Below, in pieces: positions 33,371 through 41,440 of a DNA stretch of 64,000 bases. Below the pieces are notes generated by a model. The model was not told where the DNA came from, did no database searches, and saw nothing but the letters and a program-made list of their open reading frames with translations. This DNA comes from Curvivirga sp965219885 (GTDB lineage: Bacteria; Pseudomonadota; Alphaproteobacteria; UBA8366; Aestuariispiraceae): positions 496,001 through 560,000 of the forward strand of contig NZ_CBDCOT010000008.1 of assembly GCF_965219885.1 (NCBI RefSeq). Direction: 5' to 3'. Position 1 is the first letter of the stretch; each line of letters starts with the position of its first letter. A program made the position numbers and the translations under genes.

Positions 33371-35482
33371 CTAATTGCATTTCTCCATAGATACACGATT
33401 GTCATGATATGCGGCGCCTCCAACAGGACTTCCTGGATCTGCACCTGTCAAGATATTGACCCCCATACCGTCTAAATAAGCACTATTGGGCCAAATACTC
33501 TCTACGACCAAAGTATTTTTCTGAAGGTTTTCAGCGATCTCCACATGGATACGTAATGAACCACGTGCTGAAGATAAACAAACTAAATCACCTTCACTTA
33601 AGCCAGCTTCTTCTGCCATGGATTTTTCAACAATAACTGTCGGACGACTTTCTTTCGCAATAGATGTTGGCGTTTCCGTAAAACTGGAATTCAAGTAATT
33701 TCGGGCAGGCGCGGTTACCAATCGATAAGGATATTCCTCTGTCGCGCCTTCAATAACATTCCAATGATCAGGTAAAACAGGCATTTCTGCGCCCGGAATA
33801 TTATTCATTCCATAACCTGCTTCAGGATTACCACTTTCAGACATGGATACCCAATCAGCTTTGAAATGAAACTTACCATCCTTATGTGCAAAACCATTTA
33901 AAAAATGCGCAGTTTCAAAGTCTGGAGCCTTATCAATCCAACGCTCTTTCTCAAGATTTTCCAACGTCTCGCCATAAGATTTATCTAGCATATCATCGAT
34001 TAATTCACGTTCAGACATTTTCATACCAGGCAAGTCATCAATGCCAAGACGTTCAGCTAATGCTGCGTAAACTTCATGATTCGTACGGCATTCTCCTGGA
34101 CGATCAATAATCTTTGGTCCAAATAGAACATGGGTATGCCCACCGCCCTTATAAATATCATCATGCTCAACAAATGTAGTTGCTGGCAACAGAATATCGG
34201 CCATCTTTGCAGTATCTGTCATAAATTGTTCATGAACAGCGACAAATAGATCATCACGCATGAAACCTTCTTTCACGCGTGCCAGATCTGGGCATATCGC
34301 CATCGGATTTGTATTCTGAATAATGGTAGCTTTAACAGGCACACCATTTTTCAAGGCATCTGGATCATTACATAAGATATCACCCATACGGGATTGATCC
34401 AAAATGCGGATCGACTTGTCACGCAAATCACGTCCTTGCACAAGACGACCATCCAACCCATACATACCACTATTGGATAATAACGAACCGCCTCCTAGAT
34501 ACTGCCAAGACCCAAGCACCACCGGGATAGAGTTCACCGCATGCATACTCGTTGCACCATTACGAGAACGTGTAAAACCATAACCTAATCGGAAAAACGT
34601 TTTCTTATGCGTACCAATTACTTTTGCAAATTCTTCAATCTGTTCAACAGAAAGCCCTGTAATCTCGGCAGCCCATTCTGGTGTTTTATCTTTAAGATGT
34701 TCTTCCAAAGCTTTTGGATCATCAGCGTATTTATCCATATAATCACGATCGGCATAGCAGTCACGAAACGCGATATGCATCGCTGCACAAGCCAAAGCAC
34801 CATCCGTCCCCGGTTTTAAGATCAACCCCATATCTGATTGTTGAACAGTACCTGTATTGTAGACATCAATGGCGACAATCTTTGCCCCGTTCTTCTTACG
34901 GGCTTTCAGGGCATGGGTCATCACGTTTACTTGTGTATTAACCGCATTATTGCCCCAAAGGACAATCACCTCTGATTCAGCCATTTCACGCGGATCTACA
35001 CCACGCAATTGTCCTGTTCCAGCAGTATAACCAGGCCACGCTAATGCGATACAAACAGTTCCATAGAAACCAGAATATCTCTTTGCATGACGAATACGTT
35101 CAATACCATCACGCTGAACAAGCCCCATGGTACCTGCATAAAATATCGGCCAAACAGACTCACTGCCGAACTCTGCTTCTGCAGTATTAAATTTCGCCAC
35201 GATTTCATCTAAGGCTTCATCCCAAGAGATACGCTCAAACTGGCCACTACCTTTCGGACCAATACGTTTCATAGGATATAATAAACGATCAGGATGATGA
35301 ACCCGCTCAGCATAGCGTGCAACTTTGGCACAGACGACACCATCGGTATAGCTGTTCTCTTTTGATCCACGAACACGACCTATTGTCTTGTCGTCTAATT
35401 TTTCCACTTCTAACGCACAAGTGGACGGACAATCATGTGGACAAGCGGTGAAATGCTTTTCAATTTTTTTAACTTCGTTCAT
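33371..35482 (-). CDS. Molybdopterin (bis-MGD) oxidoreductase, cytoplasmic
   Basis: 703 residues. The N-terminus binds a 4Fe-4S cluster: C-x3-C-x3-C in ACPHDCPSTCALEV plus C in VVCAKVARY. GPKGSGQFERISWDEAL and LWGNNAVNTQVNVM are typical of the DMSO reductase superfamily. The cysteine of GTVCIALAWPG lies where the molybdenum ligand would be expected (inference). The C-terminal cofactor domain includes YRLVTAPARNYLNSSF. There is no twin-arginine signal, so it should be cytoplasmic. The electron donor and substrate are unknown and no accessory subunit genes are adjacent. It overlaps the upstream aminotransferase gene by 14 bases. Confidence 0.87.
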   Translation of the reverse strand: MNEVKKIEKHFTACPHDCPSTCALEVEKLDDKTIGRVRGSKENSYTDGVVCAKVARYAERVHHPDRLLYPMKRIGPKGSGQFERISWDEALDEIVAKFNTAEAEFGSESVWPIFYAGTMGLVQRDGIERIRHAKRYSGFYGTVCIALAWPGYTAGTGQLRGVDPREMAESEVIVLWGNNAVNTQVNVMTHALKARKKNGAKIVAIDVYNTGTVQQSDMGLILKPGTDGALACAAMHIAFRDCYADRDYMDKYADDPKALEEHLKDKTPEWAAEITGLSVEQIEEFAKVIGTHKKTFFRLGYGFTRSRNGATSMHAVNSIPVVLGSWQYLGGGSLLSNSGMYGLDGRLVQGRDLRDKSIRILDQSRMGDILCNDPDALKNGVPVKATIIQNTNPMAICPDLARVKEGFMRDDLFVAVHEQFMTDTAKMADILLPATTFVEHDDIYKGGGHTHVLFGPKIIDRPGECRTNHEVYAALAERLGIDDLPGMKMSERELIDDMLDKSYGETLENLEKERWIDKAPDFETAHFLNGFAHKDGKFHFKADWVSMSESGNPEAGYGMNNIPGAEMPVLPDHWNVIEGATEEYPYRLVTAPARNYLNSSFTETPTSIAKESRPTVIVEKSMAEEAGLSEGDLVCLSSARGSLRIHVEIAENLQKNTLVVESIWPNSAYLDGMGVNILTGADPGSPVGGAAYHDNRVSMEKCN

Positions 35483-36677
35483 AAGCTTTCGCAGCCTCTA
35501 TAACCTGATCTTCATTTTTATTTAAGTAGCGTGCTAAACGGCGTAATGCTTCTTCAAGCACGTCATATTTTTTGCAGAAACAAAACCGAATAAAATGATC
35601 CGGCGCATCATCTTTATAGAATGCACTGACAGGTACAGCAGCAACACCACCATTCACCGTCATATCTTTACAGAAATCTACATCATTCATTTCAGATGAC
35701 ATAGATGAAATATCAACTGTAAGAAAATAAGTTCCCTCACATTCAATAACTGAAAAGCCCAGCGTTTCCAAACCAGCTTTCAAATAATCACGTTTCTGCT
35801 GCATTTCAATGGCAAGATCATCAAAATAACGCGCATCTTTTCTTAAACCTGCTGCCACCGCAATTTGTAAGTTAGGCGGTGTTGTAAAAGTTAAAAACTG
35901 ATGTGACTTGGCAATTGTCGTTAACAACATCTCTGGGGCAGTAATATAACCAACCTTCCATCCGGTTAATGAAAATGATTTCCCTGCAGATCCAATACGA
36001 ATGCAACGATCTCTCATACCATTGAAAGTCATTAATGGTTTGTGCCGATGTTTGTCAAAAAAGATATGTTCATAGACTTCATCACAAAGCGCAATACAAT
36101 CATGTTTAATAACGAGATTTGCTATAAAAGATAAATCTTCCTCACTAAAGACTTTGCCCGCCGGATTCATTGGCGAATTTAGCAAGATAAACTTTGTTTT
36201 ATCAGAAAAAGCTGCTTCTAACGCGTCCCTATCAAGCTTCCATTCAGGTGGTGTTATTCGTACTGGAATCGGCGTTGCACCTGCACGTTCTACCAAAGGC
36301 AGATAACAATCATAAAGCGGTTCAATCAAAATAACTTCATCGCCCGGATTTAGAAGCGCCAGACAACAATCCGCCAATGCTTCGGTTGCGCCAGACGTGA
36401 CAAGCACTTCTTTTTGCCAATCAATGTCTAAACCATAAAACTTCATATTATGTTCTGCGACTGCCTGACGTAGGTCGGGATGTCCCATCATGGGTGGATA
36501 TTGATTCGGTCCGGATACCAAACCTTCTGCAGCAATCTGCCTTATATCTTCAGGTCCATCCTCATCAGGAAATCCCTGCCCCAGGTTTACAGCTTCGCTC
36601 TCAATTGCGAGTCGAGACATAACTTCAAAAACAGTTGTCCCATAAGAAGATAGAATTTCGTTGGTTTCTACAGACAT
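35469..36677 (-). CDS. Class I aminotransferase, methionine/kynurenine aminotransferase-like
   Basis: 402 residues from ATG 36677 (a TTG lies one codon earlier). VNLGQGFPDEDGPEDI, NQYPPMMGHPDLRQAVA, LNSPMNPAGKVFSEEDL, the PLP lysine region GSAGKSFSLTGWKVGYI and a late RFCFCKK are the pattern of KAT/YbdL-type enzymes that transaminate methionine, kynurenine or glutamine. Its last 14 bases overlap the molybdopterin enzyme gene, so the two are expressed together, and the amino-transfer product may feed that enzyme's pathway (inference). The region upstream to 37148 is a long intergenic stretch shared with marR. Confidence 0.88.
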   Translation of the reverse strand: MSVETNEILSSYGTTVFEVMSRLAIESEAVNLGQGFPDEDGPEDIRQIAAEGLVSGPNQYPPMMGHPDLRQAVAEHNMKFYGLDIDWQKEVLVTSGATEALADCCLALLNPGDEVILIEPLYDCYLPLVERAGATPIPVRITPPEWKLDRDALEAAFSDKTKFILLNSPMNPAGKVFSEEDLSFIANLVIKHDCIALCDEVYEHIFFDKHRHKPLMTFNGMRDRCIRIGSAGKSFSLTGWKVGYITAPEMLLTTIAKSHQFLTFTTPPNLQIAVAAGLRKDARYFDDLAIEMQQKRDYLKAGLETLGFSVIECEGTYFLTVDISSMSSEMNDVDFCKDMTVNGGVAAVPVSAFYKDDAPDHFIRFCFCKKYDVLEEALRRLARYLNKNEDQVIEAAKAYERS

Positions 36678-37148
36678 CAATCAAACTTTTTAAAAATATT
36701 AGTTCCTAAATTGAGGCGCATATTATCTGCCTGTCTTGCCGATGCCAATCTATGAATGTTTAAAAGCTGTGTAAATCATTAGGAAAGTAACAATCAGTAA
36801 CAAAAACACATAAAAAAAGCCTGAATATTTAATAAAAAGCCAATAATGTGATATTCTAGTTAAAAAGTTAAACTACAGATATAAAACACAAAAAATTTAT
36901 TAGACATTAAATATTATATTTGATTTACCTCAATTTAAATAAAATTGTATATATTTTCAAGGAGTTAATCATTCGCATACTACACTAACCAAGAAATACC
37001 CCTTATGGAATAATTGACATTCCGAATTCGTCGGACCATAAGGTTTTATATCGCAGTGCAATACAGACTTAAGCGGGAGACAATTAATCCTGCAAAGTCA
37101 ATTATAAAGCAGTTTATTTAATAAGTTTCAAAATTGGAGAGTAATACC
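36678..37148. other. 471-bp AT-rich divergent intergenic region
   Basis: No credible gene. The stretch contains the marR promoter and palindromes near 37001-37043, listed separately. The middle part (36770-36960) is extremely AT-rich with no strong hairpin or repeat that I can see. It probably holds divergent promoters for the aminotransferase/molybdoenzyme pair and for marR. Confidence 0.6.
37001..37043 (+). promoter_or_regulatory. marR promoter with nested inverted repeats
   Basis: TTGACA at 37014-37019, a 17-base spacer, and CATAAG at 37037-37042. An 8-bp inverted repeat CCTTATGG (37001-37008) / CCATAAGG (37036-37043) flanks it, and a second, TCCGA/TCGGA, lies within the spacer. MarR dimers commonly repress their own promoter through such sites. 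The operator role is inference. Confidence 0.45.
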
Positions 37149-37610
37149 ATGCTGAAACAAACAGAAATGATCATCAAGCCAGATGAAAGTCTTGGCTTTA
37201 ACGCACGCATGACACATCGTGCATTCACCCGTGCCTTGCAGGCGCGCCTCACCAAACATAATATTCCAATTGGCCAATGGTATTATTTACGTGTGTTATG
37301 GCGCGAAGATGGCCTGACACAAAAAGCGCTAAGTGATCAACTTGGCATCATGGGACCTACCACTGTGGTTGCCCTGCGCGCGATGGAACGCGACGGGCTA
37401 ATTAAGCGTGTACGAAACGAAAGCGATCGTCGTAAGATAAATATTTACCTATCCGAGAAAGGTAAGGCACTGGAAACAGAACTCAGCCCTTATATAGATG
37501 ATATCAATCTTCAAGCATCAGATGAAATTTCCGAAGCAGATATAGAAGCATTTAAGCGAGTTAGCGAAAAGATTCGTCTTAATTTAGAGGCTTTCGAAGC
37601 GGCAGCCTAA
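37149..37610 (+). CDS. MarR family transcriptional regulator
   Basis: 153 residues from ATG 37149, chosen because GGAGAG lies eight bases upstream (a TTG five codons earlier is in frame). The winged helix spans about residues 40-110: LTQKALSDQLGIMGPTTVVALRAMERDGLIKR, then the wing RNESDRRKINIYLSEKG. No cysteine in the mature sequence, so it is probably not a thiol-based redox sensor like OhrR; it may bind an aromatic or other small ligand. No downstream partner gene: a terminator follows at once. The target may be the divergent aminotransferase/molybdoenzyme pair. Confidence 0.9.
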   Translation: MLKQTEMIIKPDESLGFNARMTHRAFTRALQARLTKHNIPIGQWYYLRVLWREDGLTQKALSDQLGIMGPTTVVALRAMERDGLIKRVRNESDRRKINIYLSEKGKALETELSPYIDDINLQASDEISEADIEAFKRVSEKIRLNLEAFEAAA

Positions 37611-37638
37611 CTCATTGTTAGATGATCATATTTACCTG

Positions 37639-37685
37639 AAAGGCACAATTCTCTCTTTAGAGGTTGTGCCTTTTCTTTTTTTCTT
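37639..37685 (+). terminator. Rho-independent terminator of marR
   Basis: AAAGGCACAA (37639-37648) pairs with TTGTGCCTTT (37664-37673), with an inner CTCT/AGAG pairing, followed by TTTTCTTTTTTTCTT. Confidence 0.9.
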
Positions 37686-37798
37686 GCGATACATCAAATT
37701 TTAATTAAATATTAACTAGGTCGGTTGTATATATAACTGATCACCTATGGGGATTTGGGGCTACGGTTACCATTTGATAACTATAAAAGAGATTACCC

Positions 37799-39949
37799 AT
37801 GGGATTTTTACTTCGTATCCGTCTTCGTATTCTTCTTCCAGCACTTGTCATTTTTGCAGCAGCTCTTTCTACTATCTTGTCAGGGGGAACCAGCTATTTC
37901 ATCGCGCAATCATCGCTTGTTGAAGAGTCTGAAAATAAGTTACTCGCGTTAGCTGAATCCAGAAAAAACGCTTTAAGGGATTATTTAAAATCCATCGAAG
38001 CAGATTTACTTATCCAAGCAGCAAACCCAACAGTTACTTCGACACTTGAAGGATATATAAAAGCCTGGGATAAACTTGGAGAAAATCAGAAATCAACACT
38101 TCAAAATCTCTATATCACTTCCAATCCTAACCCCATTGGTGAAAAACAAAATTTATTTGATGCAAAAGATGGATCGGACTACAGCGCTCATCACGCACAA
38201 AATCATGGCTGGTTCTTACAACTTCAACAGATGCGCGATTACTATGATGTTTTCCTTTTCGATACAGAAGGCAATCTGGTTTATAGCGTTTTCAAAGAAC
38301 TGGATTACGCAACAAATTTAAATACAGGAAAATGGAAAGATAGCGGCCTTGGCAAAGTATATCGATCTGCGATGAAACAAACGCAACAAGGTCAAATCGC
38401 GTTTGAAGATTTTCACCCTTACGCCCCAAGTTTTGATGCGCCTGCCAGTTTTATCGCTTCCGCCGTTTTTACTCCATCCGGCAAAAAGATCGGCGTTTTA
38501 ACGTTCCAAATGCCCATTGGCATGATCAATAATCTCATGCAGCAATCCGCTGGTATGGGAGAAAGTGGCGAAACTTATATTGTTGGCAGCGACCTTTTAA
38601 TGCGTAGTGATTCTCGTTTTAGCGAAGAAAGTTCTATTCTAAAAATTAAAGTTGATGGAGAAACCTCAAGAGCGGCGCTCAAAGGAGAGACCGGCGTTGC
38701 AATTGTTGAAGATTATCGTGGCATCAATGTCGTGTCTGCTTATGCCCCCCTCTCATTTCATGGGATTGACTGGGGTATTCTTGCTGAAATGGATGAATCT
38801 GAAGTTCTGACAGCTGCACATGAATTAAGAAACTGGACCATTGGCATTCTTATTGTAACGATCCTTATAGCAGCAGCAATCGGCACGCCTCTTGGTATTG
38901 CGATCGCCTCACGTATTTCAAATCTGGTTGAAATGATGAGCCAATTGGGATCCGGTAAATTGGATATTGAGATACCGGATATCAAAGAAAATAATGTTTT
39001 TGGTCGAATGCTTGCCGTCATCATCAATTTCAAAGACAGCTTAATCGAAAATAACAAACTTTCAGAAGAAAATGCGAAAGAACAAGAAAAACAAATCAAC
39101 CGTGCCTCAGTTCTAAGAAAACTAGTCGAAGATTTCGATTCAGATGCACAAAATGCTTTAACTGCTGTCTCCGGTGCCACTGGACAGATGAAGTCATCAT
39201 CTGATGAATTAGGGCAAACTGTTTCTGAAACAAGCGAATTGGCAACAGGCGCAGCCGAATCGACAGCACTAGCGAGTAGCAATGTAGAAACCGTCGCGGC
39301 TGCTGCAGAAGAATTAGCGGCCTCCGTACAAGAAATCAGCGCACAAGTTCAAAGATCCACAGAAATTGCGTCTCACGCAGTACATGAGGCAAATCGCGGA
39401 GATCAATTGGTCAAAGGGCTTGAAGCCAGTACCATGCGTATTGGTGAAATATTGACACTAATTTCCGAAATCGCGGATCAGACGAATTTGTTAGCTTTAA
39501 ATGCCACGATTGAAGCTGCACGTGCTGGTGATGCGGGTAAAGGTTTTGCAGTTGTTGCGAATGAGGTAAAATCTCTTGCCACCCAAACCGCAAATGCGAC
39601 AGGAGAAATCAGTTCTCAAATCAGTCAAATTCAAAGCGACACAAAAGAAACTGTCACCGCTATTCAATCCATCGGAAAAATCATTGACGAAATGAATGAG
39701 ATCACCTCTTCCGTATCTGCTGCGGTGGAAGAACAAGGCGCGGCAACACAAGAAATAGCACGTAACACACAACAAGCCTCTATGGGCACCAATGAAGTTT
39801 CTGAAAAAATTGTCGAAGTAAACCGAATGACAGACAATAGTGATAAAGTTCGTGCAGCGGTTTTAGATGCGACAAACCATATGATTACTGAGACCGATAA
39901 TCTGAAACAAAATATTGATAAATTCTTAAGGGAAGTTTCCGTAGTTTAA
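37799..39949 (+). CDS. Methyl-accepting chemotaxis protein with periplasmic Cache-type sensor
   Basis: 716 residues. A membrane segment near residues 8-32, a periplasmic dCache-like domain to about 335 (YYDVFLFDTEGNLVYSVFKELDYATNL; GESGETYIVGSDLLMRSDSRF), a second membrane segment (343-370, GILIVTILIAAAIGTPLGIAIA), HAMP, and a cytoplasmic MA domain with ADQTNLLALNATIEAARAGDAGKG (split at 20 residues: ADQTNLLALNATIEAARAGD). dCache domains typically bind amino acids, amines or organic acids in the periplasm. No other chemotaxis gene nearby, so it signals to a CheA encoded elsewhere. Confidence 0.94.
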   Translation: MGFLLRIRLRILLPALVIFAAALSTILSGGTSYFIAQSSLVEESENKLLALAESRKNALRDYLKSIEADLLIQAANPTVTSTLEGYIKAWDKLGENQKSTLQNLYITSNPNPIGEKQNLFDAKDGSDYSAHHAQNHGWFLQLQQMRDYYDVFLFDTEGNLVYSVFKELDYATNLNTGKWKDSGLGKVYRSAMKQTQQGQIAFEDFHPYAPSFDAPASFIASAVFTPSGKKIGVLTFQMPIGMINNLMQQSAGMGESGETYIVGSDLLMRSDSRFSEESSILKIKVDGETSRAALKGETGVAIVEDYRGINVVSAYAPLSFHGIDWGILAEMDESEVLTAAHELRNWTIGILIVTILIAAAIGTPLGIAIASRISNLVEMMSQLGSGKLDIEIPDIKENNVFGRMLAVIINFKDSLIENNKLSEENAKEQEKQINRASVLRKLVEDFDSDAQNALTAVSGATGQMKSSSDELGQTVSETSELATGAAESTALASSNVETVAAAAEELAASVQEISAQVQRSTEIASHAVHEANRGDQLVKGLEASTMRIGEILTLISEIADQTNLLALNATIEAARAGDAGKGFAVVANEVKSLATQTANATGEISSQISQIQSDTKETVTAIQSIGKIIDEMNEITSSVSAAVEEQGAATQEIARNTQQASMGTNEVSEKIVEVNRMTDNSDKVRAAVLDATNHMITETDNLKQNIDKFLREVSVV

Positions 39950-39986
39950 TAAATACATAATTTTGAAACTATAAATCACAGCTGAT

Positions 39987-40037
39987 TTTGGTGGAAACGC
40001 CAAATATTCCTTGAAAAAAATGCTGTAATGCAGCATT
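39987..40037 (+). promoter_or_regulatory. Two tandem hairpins in the purB leader
   Basis: TTTGGTG-GAAA-CGCCAAA (39987-40004) forms a 7-bp stem capped by a GNRA tetraloop. AATGCTG-TAATG-CAGCATT (40019-40037) forms a second, and read on the minus strand it is followed by TTTTTTT. They sit about 50 to 100 bases before the purB start. No riboswitch class is recognised. Confidence 0.4.
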
Positions 40038-40083
40038 AAACGTCACAACGTTATTCCCCGTTCATATTGTCAGGAGATCAGCT

Positions 40084-41388
40084 GTGATTCCACGTTATAG
40101 CCGCCAGGAAATGGTTCAAATCTGGGAACCTTCCAACAAATTCCGTATTTGGTTTGAAATTGAAGCCCATGCATGTGACGCACAGGCTGATTTAGGTGTA
40201 ATCCCGAAAGAAGCTGCAGCTGCAGTATGGGAACGCGGCAACAAAGAATATACAGACGAACGTATCGCCCGTATCGATTCTATCGAGATGGAAACAAAGC
40301 ATGATGTGATTGCCTTCCTAACTGAGCTTGCAGAAAACGTTGGAGATGAAGCACGCTTTGTCCACCAAGGTATGACCTCATCCGATGTATTAGATACATG
40401 CTTAAACGTTCAATTAGCACAGGCATCTGACCTGCTCATAAAAGATATGGAAGCATTGTTGGAAGCTCTTCAAGAACGTGCTGAAGAACATAAATATACA
40501 GTCACAATCGGTCGTTCTCATGGCATCCATGCTGAACCGGTTACATTTGGCTTGAAATTGGCTAAACATTACGCGGAATTTGCACGTGGCTTAGATCGCT
40601 TGAAAGCAGCACGCGCGGAAATCGCAACATGTGCTATTTCTGGTGCAGTTGGTACATTTGCTAACATTAACCCAGCTGTTGAAGAACATGTAGCGGAGAA
40701 ACTAGGCCTCACTGTTGAACCCGTGTCCACACAGGTTATTCCACGTGACCGTCACGCGATGTTCTTTGCAACATTGGGTGTGATTGCCAGTTCTATTGAA
40801 AATTTGTCCGTAGAAATTCGCCATTTACAACGTACTGAGCTACGTGAAGCTGAAGAATTCTTCTCTAAAGGCCAAAAAGGCTCCAGTGCGATGCCTCATA
40901 AACGTAACCCTGTGTTGACGGAAAACTTGACTGGCCTCGCACGTTTAGTTCGTTCTTCTGTTGTGCCTGCGATGGAAAATGTGGCCTTATGGCATGAGCG
41001 TGATATTTCCCATTCTTCCGTTGAACGCATGATCGGCCCTGACGCAACAGTGACCTTGGACTTTGCCTTAGCACGTTTAACTGGTGTTGTGAAGAATCTG
41101 GTAGTCTATGGAGACAATATGCAAAAGAATTTGGATCAGCTGGGTGGTCTTCACAATTCCCAACGTGTGTTGTTACAATTAACACAAGCAGGTGTTAGCC
41201 GTGAAGATGCTTATCGTCTGGTTCAACGCAATGCGATGGAAAGCTGGAAATCAGGAAACTCATTCCAGGAATTGTTAAAGCAAGATGAAGAGGTTACACT
41301 GTCTAACGAAGTTATCGACAACCTCTTCGATATGGAGTACCACACAAAGCATGTGGACACGATTTTCAAACGGGTTTTTAAAGCCTAA
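40084..41388 (+). CDS. purB: Adenylosuccinate lyase
   Basis: 434 residues. Acts twice in purine synthesis, splitting SAICAR to AICAR and adenylosuccinate to AMP. Fumarase/aspartase superfamily signature SSAMPHKRNPVLTEN, with GMTSSDVLDT and RSHGIHAEPVTFG from the other two conserved regions. The start is GTG, supported by AGGAG eight bases upstream. 434 residues fits the shorter PurB type found in alphaproteobacteria. The next gene starts about 50 bases after its end. Confidence 0.96.
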   Translation: MIPRYSRQEMVQIWEPSNKFRIWFEIEAHACDAQADLGVIPKEAAAAVWERGNKEYTDERIARIDSIEMETKHDVIAFLTELAENVGDEARFVHQGMTSSDVLDTCLNVQLAQASDLLIKDMEALLEALQERAEEHKYTVTIGRSHGIHAEPVTFGLKLAKHYAEFARGLDRLKAARAEIATCAISGAVGTFANINPAVEEHVAEKLGLTVEPVSTQVIPRDRHAMFFATLGVIASSIENLSVEIRHLQRTELREAEEFFSKGQKGSSAMPHKRNPVLTENLTGLARLVRSSVVPAMENVALWHERDISHSSVERMIGPDATVTLDFALARLTGVVKNLVVYGDNMQKNLDQLGGLHNSQRVLLQLTQAGVSREDAYRLVQRNAMESWKSGNSFQELLKQDEEVTLSNEVIDNLFDMEYHTKHVDTIFKRVFKA

Positions 41389-41440
41389 GCATATTTCTTC
41401 TAGTGCAAATGCTGTTAAGCATTTTGCAAAGAAAGACTTA

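Noticed and set aside
37700..37798. c-di-GMP riboswitch ahead of the Cache chemoreceptor (GGTTACC-like stretch)
   Set aside because: Only a short GGTTACC similarity; the other conserved parts of the GEMM motif are absent.
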